64,000 nucleotides of DNA from AC-32 sp963813435 (GTDB taxonomy: Bacteria; Actinomycetota; Thermoleophilia; Gaiellales; Gaiellaceae). A program made the translations under genes and the position numbers. The stretch is taken from NCBI GenBank assembly GCA_963813435.1, contig CAWEYY010000002.1:310001-374000 (forward strand), in the 5' to 3' direction. Of the stretch, positions 9,144 through 16,862 are shown in pieces. Every line of letters begins with the position of its first letter. Positions within the stretch are counted from its first letter, which is position 1. The notes beneath the pieces were generated by a model. The model saw only the letters and a list, made by a program, of their open reading frames with translations, was not told the DNA's origin and made no database searches.

Positions 9144-9543
9144 CCACGTCGTCCGCCTCTACGCACTTGCGGTTGCCTTGCTCGTCTTCTTCATGACCTG
9201 GGCGGCGATCGCGGCCCGGCCCTGGGCGAGCCACTCGAGCGCCAAGGCGGATCCGCGCTGGGCTGCCCTGGCTACGCGGCAGCAGCGGCTCCGCCACGAC
9301 GCGATCGCCGTCCGACGAGTCGTCAACCGGCGCTGGCGCGTCTACCGCGTACAGCTCGCCGCGCGCAAGCACGAGATCGCTTCAGCTCTGAAGCGGCACC
9401 AGCAGGCGCTCGCGGCAGCCCGCGCCGCGGCGGCCAGCGCGAGCGTGAGCTCGTCAGTGCCCTCGTACTCCGGCTCCTCCGGAGGCGCGCCGTCTGTGCG
9501 CGTGGTCACGCTTCCGCCGATCACGATCACGAGGACGTCGTGA
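9136..9543 (+). CDS. small single-pass membrane protein
   Basis: 135 residues starting at ATG 9136, inside the end of the preceding gene. The longer in-frame ATG at 9121 is possible but less well placed. One transmembrane helix spans about residues 7-27. It is followed by a basic helical region (45-90) and a Ser/Gly/Pro-rich end containing SGSSGGAPS. This Ser/Gly patch faintly resembles an ApbE flavinylation site but lacks the leading Asp and the Ser/Thr acceptor directly after Ala. The stop overlaps the apbE GTG. The family is unknown. Confidence 0.6.
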   Translation: MTNHVVRLYALAVALLVFFMTWAAIAARPWASHSSAKADPRWAALATRQQRLRHDAIAVRRVVNRRWRVYRVQLAARKHEIASALKRHQQALAAARAAAASASVSSSVPSYSGSSGGAPSVRVVTLPPITITRTS

Positions 9544-10415
9544 TCCTGCGCCGCAGCTTCCGGGCAATGGGTACGGGCGTCGAGCTGTTCCTCGTCGCAG
9601 AGCCCGGGCCGCTGGCGGAGGCCGTGCTCGACGGCGCCGAGCAGGAGTTCGAGCGGCTGGAGGCTCTCCTGTCGCGTTTCCGCCCCGACTCGGAGCTGTC
9701 GTCGCTGAACCAGCGTGGCCAGGCCCAGGCGAGCGACGACCTGCTGACGGTCACCGAGCTGGCTCTCGAAGCGCGTGAGCGGACGGCCGGCCGGTTCGAC
9801 CCGACAGTCCACGACGCACTGGTCGCAGCGGGCTACGACCGCACGTTCGCCGAGGTCGCGCCAGACGGCCCCTCTGCTCCGGCAGGCAGTCCGTGCAGAG
9901 GCACCGTGACCGTAGACCGCGAGCACGGGACGATCGCGCTCGGGCCGGGCGTCCACCTCGATTTCGGCGGCATCGGCAAGGGCTACGCGGTCGATCGCGC
10001 AGCGACGATCCTCGCCGAAGCCGGTCCGGCGCTCGTGGATGCGGGCGGAGACATTGCGGCGATCGGTCGTCCGGACGCGCTCGGCTGGCGCATCGGCGTC
10101 GAGACGAGCGACGGAACCATCGCGCTCGCGCTCGAGGACGCGGCGCTCGCGACCTCCGGCCGGGACCGGCGCCGCTGGCGCCGTGACGGAGAGGAGCGCC
10201 ATCACATCATCGATCCGGCGACCGGCAGGCCTGCCGGGACCGACCTCCTACGCGTGACGGTCGTCGCCTCGACCGCAGTCGAGGCCGAGGTCATGGCTAA
10301 GGCGCTCTTCCTGGCGGGTGAGCAAGAGGCCGCGGCGGAGGCCGCGGCGCTCGGCATGCCGTGCATCCTGGTCACCGACGACGGACGCACCGTGATGGCG
10401 GGAGGCATCGCATGA
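9540..10415 (+). CDS. apbE: FAD:protein FMN transferase (ApbE family)
   Basis: 291 residues, GTG start at 9540 overlapping the previous stop. ApbE enzymes attach FMN covalently to a Ser or Thr of partner proteins using FAD and Mg2+. Visible family features are FRAMGTGVELFL near residue 7, LDFGGIGKGYAVDRAA near 139, DAGGDIAAIG near 166 and the HHIIDPATGRPA signature near 220. No signal peptide is visible. The gene is translationally coupled to a haem membrane reductase, and an ApbE acceptor protein is therefore expected nearby, although no clear acceptor motif was found. Confidence 0.92.
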   Translation: MILRRSFRAMGTGVELFLVAEPGPLAEAVLDGAEQEFERLEALLSRFRPDSELSSLNQRGQAQASDDLLTVTELALEARERTAGRFDPTVHDALVAAGYDRTFAEVAPDGPSAPAGSPCRGTVTVDREHGTIALGPGVHLDFGGIGKGYAVDRAATILAEAGPALVDAGGDIAAIGRPDALGWRIGVETSDGTIALALEDAALATSGRDRRRWRRDGEERHHIIDPATGRPAGTDLLRVTVVASTAVEAEVMAKALFLAGEQEAAAEAAALGMPCILVTDDGRTVMAGGIA

Positions 10416-11020
10416 AGGACCCGACGTTCTGGATCCTCGCGCGCGCAGCCGGCTTCACCGCCTATGCGCTGCTGACCATGTCGGTGCTGGCAGGTCTCGT
10501 CGTCAAGTCGAAGCCACTGGGCAAGGCCGTGCGGCAGCCGACCGCGGTCGACCTGCACCGCTTCCTGGCGCTGCTCGGACTCGGCGCGCTCGGGATCCAC
10601 GGCGCAGCGCTCGTCCTCGACTCAACGGTGAAGATCACACCCGCCGCGCTGCTCGTCCCGGGCCTCGCGCCCTACCGCCCGGTCTGGACCGCGTTCGGCG
10701 TCCTCGCGGCCGAGCTGATGGTGCTCGTCTACGTCTCATTCGCGCTGCGTCGGTTGATCGGGGCGCGAAACTGGCGGCGGCTGCACTGGGCGACCTACGC
10801 GATCTTCGCGGCGGCGACCGTCCACGGGCTCGCGGCCGGAACGGACTCGACTCGCCCCTGGGCGATCTGGCTCTACACCGGTGCCGTCGGCGCCGTCGTC
10901 GCGGGCACCGCCTGGCGCGTCCTCACCGCCGTCCCTGCGCGGCCCGCGCCCGTGCGCGCCACTCCACTTCCTTCCCCGATTCCCGCAACCGAGACATCCA
11001 CCGGAGGTACATCGAGATGA
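10412..11020 (+). CDS. ferric reductase-like transmembrane haem protein
   Basis: A 202-residue membrane protein; ATG 10412 overlaps the apbE stop. Four or five hydrophobic helices are seen. Two helices each carry a His pair, H49/H63 and H125/H138, with the 13-14 residue spacing expected for two stacked b-type haems in the ferric-reductase-like fold (also seen in MsrQ and NOX). There is no attached flavin or NAD domain, so electrons must come from a partner, most simply the ferredoxin and reductase encoded next. The last 35 residues are a Pro/Thr-rich tail. Confidence 0.85.
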   Translation: MKDPTFWILARAAGFTAYALLTMSVLAGLVVKSKPLGKAVRQPTAVDLHRFLALLGLGALGIHGAALVLDSTVKITPAALLVPGLAPYRPVWTAFGVLAAELMVLVYVSFALRRLIGARNWRRLHWATYAIFAAATVHGLAAGTDSTRPWAIWLYTGAVGAVVAGTAWRVLTAVPARPAPVRATPLPSPIPATETSTGGTSR

Positions 11021-11223
11021 GCACCTATCGCATCTACATCGACCGCTCGCTCTGTAGCGGCTTCGGCTCCTGCGCCGAGCTTGCGCCGCAGGCGTTCGAG
11101 GTCGGCGCCGACGGCATCGCAACGGTTCTGGTCGGCGAGACCGACGACCCCGACGTACTGGAAGCAGCAGGCACCTGCCCGATGGGCGCGATCACCGTCG
11201 AGGCGGTGGAGGAGGCCGCATGA
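11017..11223 (+). CDS. 3Fe-4S type ferredoxin
   Basis: A 68-residue ferredoxin overlapping both neighbours by four bases. Cysteines C13 and C19 in CSGFGSC and C54 in TCPMGAI form the three-cysteine pattern of actinobacterial [3Fe-4S] ferredoxins, where the second cysteine of the usual 4Fe motif is replaced (here by Gly). Such proteins carry one electron, often to cytochromes P450 or membrane reductases. The position between the haem reductase and a FAD reductase suggests the relay NAD(P)H to FAD to FeS to haem. Confidence 0.92.
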   Translation: MSTYRIYIDRSLCSGFGSCAELAPQAFEVGADGIATVLVGETDDPDVLEAAGTCPMGAITVEAVEEAA

Positions 11224-12398
11224 GAACACCGGCCCGCGTGCTCATCGTCGGTGCCGGTCTCGCCGGGGCCCGCTGCGCGGAAACCCTGCGCGCGTTGGGC
11301 TTCGACGGCGAGCTCCGGCTCGTCGGCTCCGAGCGGATCCCGCCCTACGAGCGGCCCGCTCTCTCGAAGGAGCACCTCGCGGGGGAGCGCGACGCCGGTT
11401 CCCTCGAGCTGCGCCCGCGCGCGTTCTGGGAGGAGAACGGCGTCGAGCTCATGCTCGGGCGGCGAGTGACCGCTGTCGACCTAGCGGCACAGATCGCGCT
11501 CACCGACAAGGGCGAGGAGCTTCGTTGGGACGCGCTCGTGCTGGCGACCGGCGCGACCCCTCGTCTCTTTCCCGGCTGGGAAGGCTCAGGTGTCCACACC
11601 CTGCGCACGCTGGACGACGCGGCGGCGTTGCGGAGCGAGCTTCGCCCGGGAGCGCGCATCGCCGTCGTCGGTGCCGGATTCGTCGGCACGGAGGTCGCCT
11701 CGACCGCGTCCTCGCTCGGCGCGTCGGTGATCCTCGTCGACGTTATGGCGACGCCGCTCGAACGGGTGCTCGGAGCCGAGGTCGGCTCCGTGCTCGCGGC
11801 GAGATACGCCGACGCGGGCGTCGAGTTGCGCCTGGGCATTGGCGTCGAGCGGCTCGAGCGCGATACGGTGGGCCGGCCGCAGATGCTCGTGCTCGCGGAC
11901 GGCTCCACGGTGCCCGCCGAGGCCGTCGTCCTGGCCGTCGGCGTGCGGCCTGAAACCACAGGGCTCCCCCTGGCCCACGACAACGGCATCCCGACCGACG
12001 CGTCCGGGCGGACAGCCGTCCCCCACGTCTTCGCAGCGGGTGACGTGGCCGAGGCGTGGCACCCACTGCTCGGACGGCGGCTGCGCGTCGAGCACTGGAC
12101 GAGTGCGGCCGGCCAGGGCGCCGCGGTTGCCCACGCGATCATGGGCGACGAGCGCCCGCACGCCGCGCTGCCCTACTTCTGGTCAGACCAGTTCGGCCTG
12201 CGACTCCAGTATGTGGGCCACGCCGAGACGTGGGCAGACGTCGAGCTCGAAGGCGAGCCGGGCTCGCTGATCGCGCGTTACCGCGACGAAGCCGGAGCTA
12301 CCGTCGCCGCGCTCGCCGTCAACCGCCCCGCCGCGATCGGTCGGCTACGTACCGAGCTCGCAGAAACCCTCTCGGCGCGAGCGCCGCTGGCCGCCTAG
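11220..12398 (+). CDS. NAD(P)/FAD-dependent ferredoxin reductase
   Basis: 392 residues, ATG 11220 overlapping the ferredoxin stop. The FAD-binding GAGLAGARCAE is near residue 12, a second nucleotide-binding motif VVGAGFVGTEVAS near 149 binds NAD(P)H, and the FAD-proximal AAGDVAEAWH is near 272. The C-terminal 80 residues form the reductase_C domain found in rubredoxin and oxygenase-coupled reductases. It probably reduces the adjacent [3Fe-4S] ferredoxin. Its TAG stop shares CTAG with the convergent fakB. Confidence 0.92.
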   Translation: MRTPARVLIVGAGLAGARCAETLRALGFDGELRLVGSERIPPYERPALSKEHLAGERDAGSLELRPRAFWEENGVELMLGRRVTAVDLAAQIALTDKGEELRWDALVLATGATPRLFPGWEGSGVHTLRTLDDAAALRSELRPGARIAVVGAGFVGTEVASTASSLGASVILVDVMATPLERVLGAEVGSVLAARYADAGVELRLGIGVERLERDTVGRPQMLVLADGSTVPAEAVVLAVGVRPETTGLPLAHDNGIPTDASGRTAVPHVFAAGDVAEAWHPLLGRRLRVEHWTSAAGQGAAVAHAIMGDERPHAALPYFWSDQFGLRLQYVGHAETWADVELEGEPGSLIARYRDEAGATVAALAVNRPAAIGRLRTELAETLSARAPLAA

Positions 12399-13255
12399 CC
12401 GTCGTCGAACCAGAAGAACCCGATCGTGCCTGGCCCCGCGTGCGCGCCGACGACAGGCCCGAGAGTCGTCACGAGCTCGAGGTCGGCCGCCGGCCGGGTC
12501 TGGCGCACCATCTCCGCGAGCGCTTCCGCCTTGGCGGGCGCCTCGGCGTGGGCGATCCCGACCCGGAGCGTCTCCGAGTCCTGCGTGGCCGCCTCGAAGG
12601 CCGACGTGAACTCCATGAAGGCCTTCTTGTTCCCGCGCACGCGTTTCAAGGGCACGACCTCGCCCTCCTCGATCGTGAGGATCGGCTTGATGTGGAACAG
12701 CTCGCCCGCCCAGGCGCGCGCGCGGCCGATCCGGCCGCCGCGGGCGAGGTACTCGAACGTGTCGACCGTGAACAGCAGCCCCGCGTCCGAGCGGAACCGC
12801 TCGACGAGCGCATCGACCTCCTCGTCGGTGGTGCCCTGCTCCAGGCGTCGCTGGATCGCGAAGCCGAGCATCGCCGTCGCCGCCGAGGCGCTCTCGCTGT
12901 CGATCGTGCGAACGCGGTCGTCTCCGAGCAGCTGGGCTGCCGAGCGTGCGCTCTCGATCGTCCCCGAGAGCTTCCCCGCGATGTGGAGCGAAAGGATCCG
13001 CTCGTAGCCGGACAGCTCCTCGTAGGCGGCGAGGAAGTCGCCCGGGGTCGGCTGCGACGTGGTCGGCGTGTGCTCGGCGACCTTCAGGCGTTCGTAGAAC
13101 TCGTCCGGGGCGAGCTCGACGTAGTCGCGGAAGCTCTCGTCCCCGAAGCGAACGTAGAGCGGCACGATCCGCCAGTTCGGGAAGCGCTGCGGGGCCTCGG
13201 GGAAGTCGGCCGTCGAGTCGACGACGATGGCGGTGTTCTCGGCGGTCAGCCTCAC
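12395..13255 (-). CDS. DegV family fatty-acid-binding protein (FakB-type)
   Basis: 286 residues from GTG 13255, which overlaps the stop of the receiver gene (GTGA). The N-terminal IVVDSTADFP, TTSQPTPGDF near residue 68 and LHIAGKLSGTIESA near 94 are DegV hallmarks. The C-terminal domain holds GRIGRARAW. DegV/FakB proteins bind a fatty acid and present it to the kinase FakA for phosphorylation. FakA is encoded two genes upstream in the same operon, which supports this role. Confidence 0.9.
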   Translation of the reverse strand: MRLTAENTAIVVDSTADFPEAPQRFPNWRIVPLYVRFGDESFRDYVELAPDEFYERLKVAEHTPTTSQPTPGDFLAAYEELSGYERILSLHIAGKLSGTIESARSAAQLLGDDRVRTIDSESASAATAMLGFAIQRRLEQGTTDEEVDALVERFRSDAGLLFTVDTFEYLARGGRIGRARAWAGELFHIKPILTIEEGEVVPLKRVRGNKKAFMEFTSAFEAATQDSETLRVGIAHAEAPAKAEALAEMVRQTRPAADLELVTTLGPVVGAHAGPGTIGFFWFDDG

Positions 13256-13635
13256 GCAGCCGCCGGCTGCGACGCGTCGCGGATCGCGGCGACGATTGCG
13301 TCGAGCCCTTCGTCCTTCCGAAGACAGCCGACCGCACCCGCCTCCATCAGCGCGTCGCGCTCGCGCAGGTTCGCCGAGGCCGTCAGGCAGACGACGGCGG
13401 TCTCGGGGCATGCTGCGAGAACGGCGATCGTCGCCTGGACGCCGTCGAGCCCAGGCAGCCGGTAGTCCATCAGGACGACGTCGGGACGCAACTCGGAGAC
13501 GACCCCCGCGGCGTCGGTGCCGTCCGCGACCGAGGCGACCACGGCCATGTCGGCCTGCAGTCCGAGCAGGAGCTCGAGCGCGTCGCGAAAGACCTCGTTG
13601 TCCTCGACGAGGACGACCCGGATCGGCGTGGTCAC
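13252..13635 (-). CDS. stand-alone response-regulator receiver domain protein
   Basis: 127 residues with GTG start at 13635. It is a complete receiver fold with E11-D12 acidic pair, phosphoacceptor D57 in LMDYRLPG, T85 and K107, and nothing after it but a short Ala-rich end. No histidine kinase lies nearby. It sits between fakA (9 bases upstream) and fakB (4-base overlap downstream), so it is probably an orphan receiver tied to fatty acid phosphorylation, or the remnant of a longer regulator. Either way it is co-translated with the Fak pair. Confidence 0.88.
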   Translation of the reverse strand: MTTPIRVVLVEDNEVFRDALELLLGLQADMAVVASVADGTDAAGVVSELRPDVVLMDYRLPGLDGVQATIAVLAACPETAVVCLTASANLRERDALMEAGAVGCLRKDEGLDAIVAAIRDASQPAAA

Positions 13636-13644
13636 GCGGCGACT

Positions 13645-15231
13645 CTACTCGGCAGAGAGGAGCAGCGGGTAGTGCGGCTGGCCGCCCTCGTGGACGTCGA
13701 TCTCCAGCTCGGGATGCCGCTCGGCGAGCTCGTTCAGGAAGCCGTCCAGCGGGGGCGCGTTGTCGCCCGTGAGTAGCGTGAGCACGTCGCGCGGCTCGGC
13801 CAGAAGCTGCTCTGCGACAGCTCGGGCGACCTCCGGGAAGGCCGGGCCTGCAGCGATCGCCCGCTCCTCCAGGCGCCCGAGGAAATCGCCCTCGCTCGCG
13901 GTGATGCCGTCGACCGCGGCGTCTCGTGACGCGATCGTGACCTCTCCGGTGGCGAGCCCTTCGAGCGCCGTCTCCATCTCGACCGCGTTCTCCTGGGCCG
14001 AGCGCTCGCCGTTGAACGCGACGAGCGCGGCGAGTCCTGCCTGAAGCGAGCGGGTTGGGACGACGTGGACGGCCCGCCCGGCCAGCCGCGCGGCCTGCTC
14101 CGCGGCCATGACCACGTTGCCGTTGTTGGGCAAGAGGACGACCTCGTCCGCATGGGTGTCCTCGATCGCAGCGAGCAGGTCGGCCGTCGGCGGGTTCATG
14201 GTCTGGCCGCCTTCGACGATCCTTGCCGCGCCGAGGCTCTCGAACAGCTTCCGGTTCCCCTCGCCGGCGACGACCGCGACGACCGCGCTGCGCGCCGCTG
14301 GATCGTTCACCGCTTCGAGCAATCGCTCCTCGCGCTGCTCGGTCTGCACGTGCATGTCCGCGATCTCGACCGCCTCGATCGTGCCCGCAGCAGTGCCGAG
14401 CGACAGCGCCGCGCCGGGGTCGTCGGTGTGGACGTGCACCCTGAGCGCGGTCGGGTCGCCGACGACGAGGAGCGAGTCGCCGAGCTGCTCGAGCTCGCGC
14501 TCGAGGGCCGGCGCATCGAGGCCCTCCCCCTCGATCACGAACGTCGTGCAGTAGCGGAACTCCGAGAGCTCCTGGTGCATGGCCTCGATCGGTAGGTGCT
14601 CTGCCTCCGGTGGCTCGGGAAGCTCCTCGCCGGCAACGGCGGCGGCGAGCCCGCGGACGATCTCCAGGAGCCCGGCCCCGCCCGCGTCGACGACGCCGGC
14701 CTCGCGCAGGATGTCGAGCTGATCCCGGGTGCGCACGACCGCCTCCTCCCCGTGCTGGACCAGAGCGGCCAGGAGCTCGTCCGGCGATGCCGTGGCCGTG
14801 GCGCGCTTCTCGGCCTCCTCGGCGAGCTCGCGGATCACGGTCAGCATCGTCCCCTCGACGGGCTTGCGGACCGCCCGGTACGCCTCGTCGCTGCCCGAGC
14901 GCAGCGCTCGCGCGATCCTCGGCGCATCGACCGGGCCCGGCCGGCCGAGCTCGTCGGCGGCGCCGCGCACGATCTGGGAGAGGATCACACCCGAGTTCCC
15001 GCGCGCGTTCATCAGCGCGGCCCGGGTCGCCTCGTGGGCGAGCGCGACGCGGTCCTCGGCGCCGGAAGTCTCCAGCGCGTCCTCGATCCCGTGGACGGTG
15101 AGCGTGAGGTTCGTGCCCGTGTCGCCGTCCGGGACCGGGTAGACGTTGAGGTCGTCGATCCGCTGGCGGCTGCGCTCGAGGGATGCGCCTGCGGCCTGCA
15201 CCAGCTTTCTGAGCGTCTCGAGCTCGCTCAC
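13645..15231 (-). CDS. fakA: fatty acid kinase catalytic subunit (FakA, DAK2 domain)
   Basis: 528 residues from GTG 15231. The N-terminal DAK phosphatase/kinase domain shows NVYPVPDGDTGTNL (residues 29-42, Mg-ATP binding Asp residues) and NARGNSGVILSQ near 75. The middle and C-terminal DAK1-like domains complete the normal length. It phosphorylates fatty acids bound to FakB, feeding acyl-phosphate to PlsX. The gene follows the Asp23 gene by 37 bases, an arrangement shared with many Gram-positive bacteria. Confidence 0.92.
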   Translation of the reverse strand: MSELETLRKLVQAAGASLERSRQRIDDLNVYPVPDGDTGTNLTLTVHGIEDALETSGAEDRVALAHEATRAALMNARGNSGVILSQIVRGAADELGRPGPVDAPRIARALRSGSDEAYRAVRKPVEGTMLTVIRELAEEAEKRATATASPDELLAALVQHGEEAVVRTRDQLDILREAGVVDAGGAGLLEIVRGLAAAVAGEELPEPPEAEHLPIEAMHQELSEFRYCTTFVIEGEGLDAPALERELEQLGDSLLVVGDPTALRVHVHTDDPGAALSLGTAAGTIEAVEIADMHVQTEQREERLLEAVNDPAARSAVVAVVAGEGNRKLFESLGAARIVEGGQTMNPPTADLLAAIEDTHADEVVLLPNNGNVVMAAEQAARLAGRAVHVVPTRSLQAGLAALVAFNGERSAQENAVEMETALEGLATGEVTIASRDAAVDGITASEGDFLGRLEERAIAAGPAFPEVARAVAEQLLAEPRDVLTLLTGDNAPPLDGFLNELAERHPELEIDVHEGGQPHYPLLLSAE

Positions 15232-15268
15232 AGGGGCTCTCCTGACGCTCGGAGACGTCGGCGCCGTC

Positions 15269-15643
15269 TCATGCGGTTCGCTTGACCGCCTGGATGTGCA
15301 CGTCGACCGCTGCCACGGGCAACCCCGTCAGGCGACTGACCTCGTAAGCGACGCGCGAACGGACCGTCGAGGCAACCTCGGCGAGGTTGAGCCCGTACTC
15401 GACGACGACGTACAGCTCGATCCCGACTTCGCCATCGTCGTTGCGGACAACGATCCCGCGGCGCGCGCGGCCGCGAGGCAGCAGGCGGTTCATCCGCTCA
15501 CGCGCCGGGCCGGGCGCGCGGAGGGACATGCCGACGACGCCGTAGCACTCGATCGCCGTGCGCGCGACGATCTGCGCAACGGCCTCGGGCGAGATCGTGA
15601 TCCGCCCGAGCGGAGACGGAACGGTGAGGGCGCGCTCCTCCAT
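15269..15643 (-). CDS. Asp23/Gls24 family envelope stress protein
   Basis: A 124-residue protein from ATG 15641-15643. The fold is the small Asp23 domain, with PLGRITISPEAVAQIVA at residues 10-26, a central GVVGMS and a VNVHIQ-type end (VDVHIQAVK). There is no membrane segment. In Firmicutes such proteins attach to the membrane through AmaP partners, and here the constant partner is FakA, encoded directly downstream. The exact biochemical role is unknown. Confidence 0.9.
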   Translation of the reverse strand: MEERALTVPSPLGRITISPEAVAQIVARTAIECYGVVGMSLRAPGPARERMNRLLPRGRARRGIVVRNDDGEVGIELYVVVEYGLNLAEVASTVRSRVAYEVSRLTGLPVAAVDVHIQAVKRTA

Positions 15644-15712
15644 GTCCCTTAGACGCCCGGGTGAGCCGGCCGGGTTGCGCGCCCGGAGCGGACCGGATCC
15701 CGGGGAGGACTC

Positions 15713-15789
15713 GTCACCCTTCCGTCACCATCGCGTCACAGACACGTGCAGCCTCGCTCGATACGCTCGCCTCGGGGAGGAGGCTGGGT
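15713..15789. repeat. interspersed repeat, family B copy 1
   Basis: A roughly 76-base element between rpmB and the Asp23 gene. It aligns with copies at 18773-18848 and 59757-59836. The shared parts are GTCAC near the left end, a GACACGTG or GTGACA block in the middle, and TACGCTCGCC followed by GGGGAGGAGG on the right. Copies 1 and 2 are identical over 25 bases on the right side. It contains no gene. Confidence 0.75.
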
Positions 15790-15844
15790 GCGCCTTAAAC
15801 AGGGCGAGAACTGCGTCGGCGGGCCGGTCGCCGGGCGACGCGCG

Positions 15845-16036
15845 TCAGACGGCCTTTACGACCCGGCCGCTCTTCAGGCAGCGCGTGCAGACGTACGCGC
15901 GGGTCGCCTTGCCGTCGAGCAGCAGGCGGACCCGCTGGAGATTCGGGTCGAAGCGGCGCTTCGTCGCCACCATGGAGTGGCTCCGGTTGTGGCCGAACGA
16001 CGGCTTCTTCCCACAGATTGCGCAGACCTTGGACAC
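15845..16036 (-). CDS. rpmB: 50S ribosomal protein L28
   Basis: 63 residues from GTG 16036. It has the L28 pattern with a zinc-type four-cysteine set: CAICGK near residue 5 and CTRCLK near 50. HSMVATKRRFDPNLQ (20-34) is the family signature. It is a late-assembling large-subunit protein near the E site. It is followed by repeat B and the Asp23 gene on the same strand. Confidence 0.96.
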   Translation of the reverse strand: MSKVCAICGKKPSFGHNRSHSMVATKRRFDPNLQRVRLLLDGKATRAYVCTRCLKSGRVVKAV

Positions 16037-16064
16037 GGCGGCGGAGTGTAGCTAAGAACGACTG

Positions 16065-16862
16065 CTAGGCAGGCGCCGCGCCCGCGGCCGCACGCAGCTG
16101 GGCGAACACGTCGGCCATCTCGAGGGCCGTGCGCACAGCCTCGGCGCCCTTGTCGAGCCGCTCCCGTGCCTGTTGCTCGTTGTCACAGGTGAGCACGCCG
16201 AACGCGACCGGGATGCCCGTCTCGAGCCCGGCCAGCTGAAGCCCGCTCGCCGCCTCGCTCGCGATGTAGTCGAAGTGCGGCGTCTCGCCGCGGATGACGG
16301 CGCCGAGCGCAACGATGCACGAGTAGCGGCGCGTCTTGGCGAGCGCCATCGCCGCCAGCGGCAACTCGAACGCCCCGGGAACCGGAACGACCGTGACCGC
16401 CTCGCGTCCGACGCCCGCGCGCTCGAGCTCGTCCAGCGCCCGGTTCAGCAGCTCGCCCGTGAGGCCACCGTTGAAGCGCCCGACGACGACGCCGACGGAG
16501 CGCCGACCCCCGCTCGGCTCGCCCTGGATGACGCCGTAGCCCTCGGGGATCTTCAGCTCGCCGGCGGCGTGGTCCGGCGGCCGGATCCGCGGGAGCTCGT
16601 CCTCCTCGGCCGGAACCTCTTCCTCGGCCTCGTCCGGCAGCGCCTCGGCAGCGGGGGGCTCCTCCGCCGGCTCCTCCACCGGTTCCTCGGGCTCGACCGG
16701 CGCTGCCTCCGGCTCCGCAACCGACCCGTCAGGAGCCGGCCACGGGCCGATCTCCTCCTGTTGCTCGTCCCTGAGCGCGGAGGCGGGAACCTCGTCGATC
16801 CGATCCTCCTCGGTGTCAGGAGAGCCGAACCGAAGCCGGGCCTCCTCCATCCCCTCGCTCAC
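16065..16862 (-). CDS. ribH: 6,7-dimethyl-8-ribityllumazine synthase with long acidic N-terminal extension
   Basis: 265 residues, about 110 more than usual. The catalytic domain (about 120-260) is intact: VGRFNGGLT, the VPGAFELP loop, ALGAVIRGETPHFDYI with the active-site His, and FGVLTCDNEQQA. It condenses ArP (5-amino-6-ribitylamino-uracil) with dihydroxybutanone phosphate in the riboflavin pathway, normally as a 60-mer shell or pentamer. Residues 1-112 are disordered-looking and Glu/Pro/Ala-rich. The GTG start overlaps the ribBA stop by four bases (GTGA), which argues the extension is translated. An in-frame ATG lies only four codons later. Confidence 0.93.
   Translation of the reverse strand: MSEGMEEARLRFGSPDTEEDRIDEVPASALRDEQQEEIGPWPAPDGSVAEPEAAPVEPEEPVEEPAEEPPAAEALPDEAEEEVPAEEDELPRIRPPDHAAGELKIPEGYGVIQGEPSGGRRSVGVVVGRFNGGLTGELLNRALDELERAGVGREAVTVVPVPGAFELPLAAMALAKTRRYSCIVALGAVIRGETPHFDYIASEAASGLQLAGLETGIPVAFGVLTCDNEQQARERLDKGAEAVRTALEMADVFAQLRAAAGAAPA

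Noticed and set aside
9136..9543. Flavinylation motif in the small membrane protein before apbE
   Set aside because: SGSSGGAPS lacks the conserved Asp and the Ser/Thr directly after Ala, so it is not a match to the known ApbE acceptor pattern.
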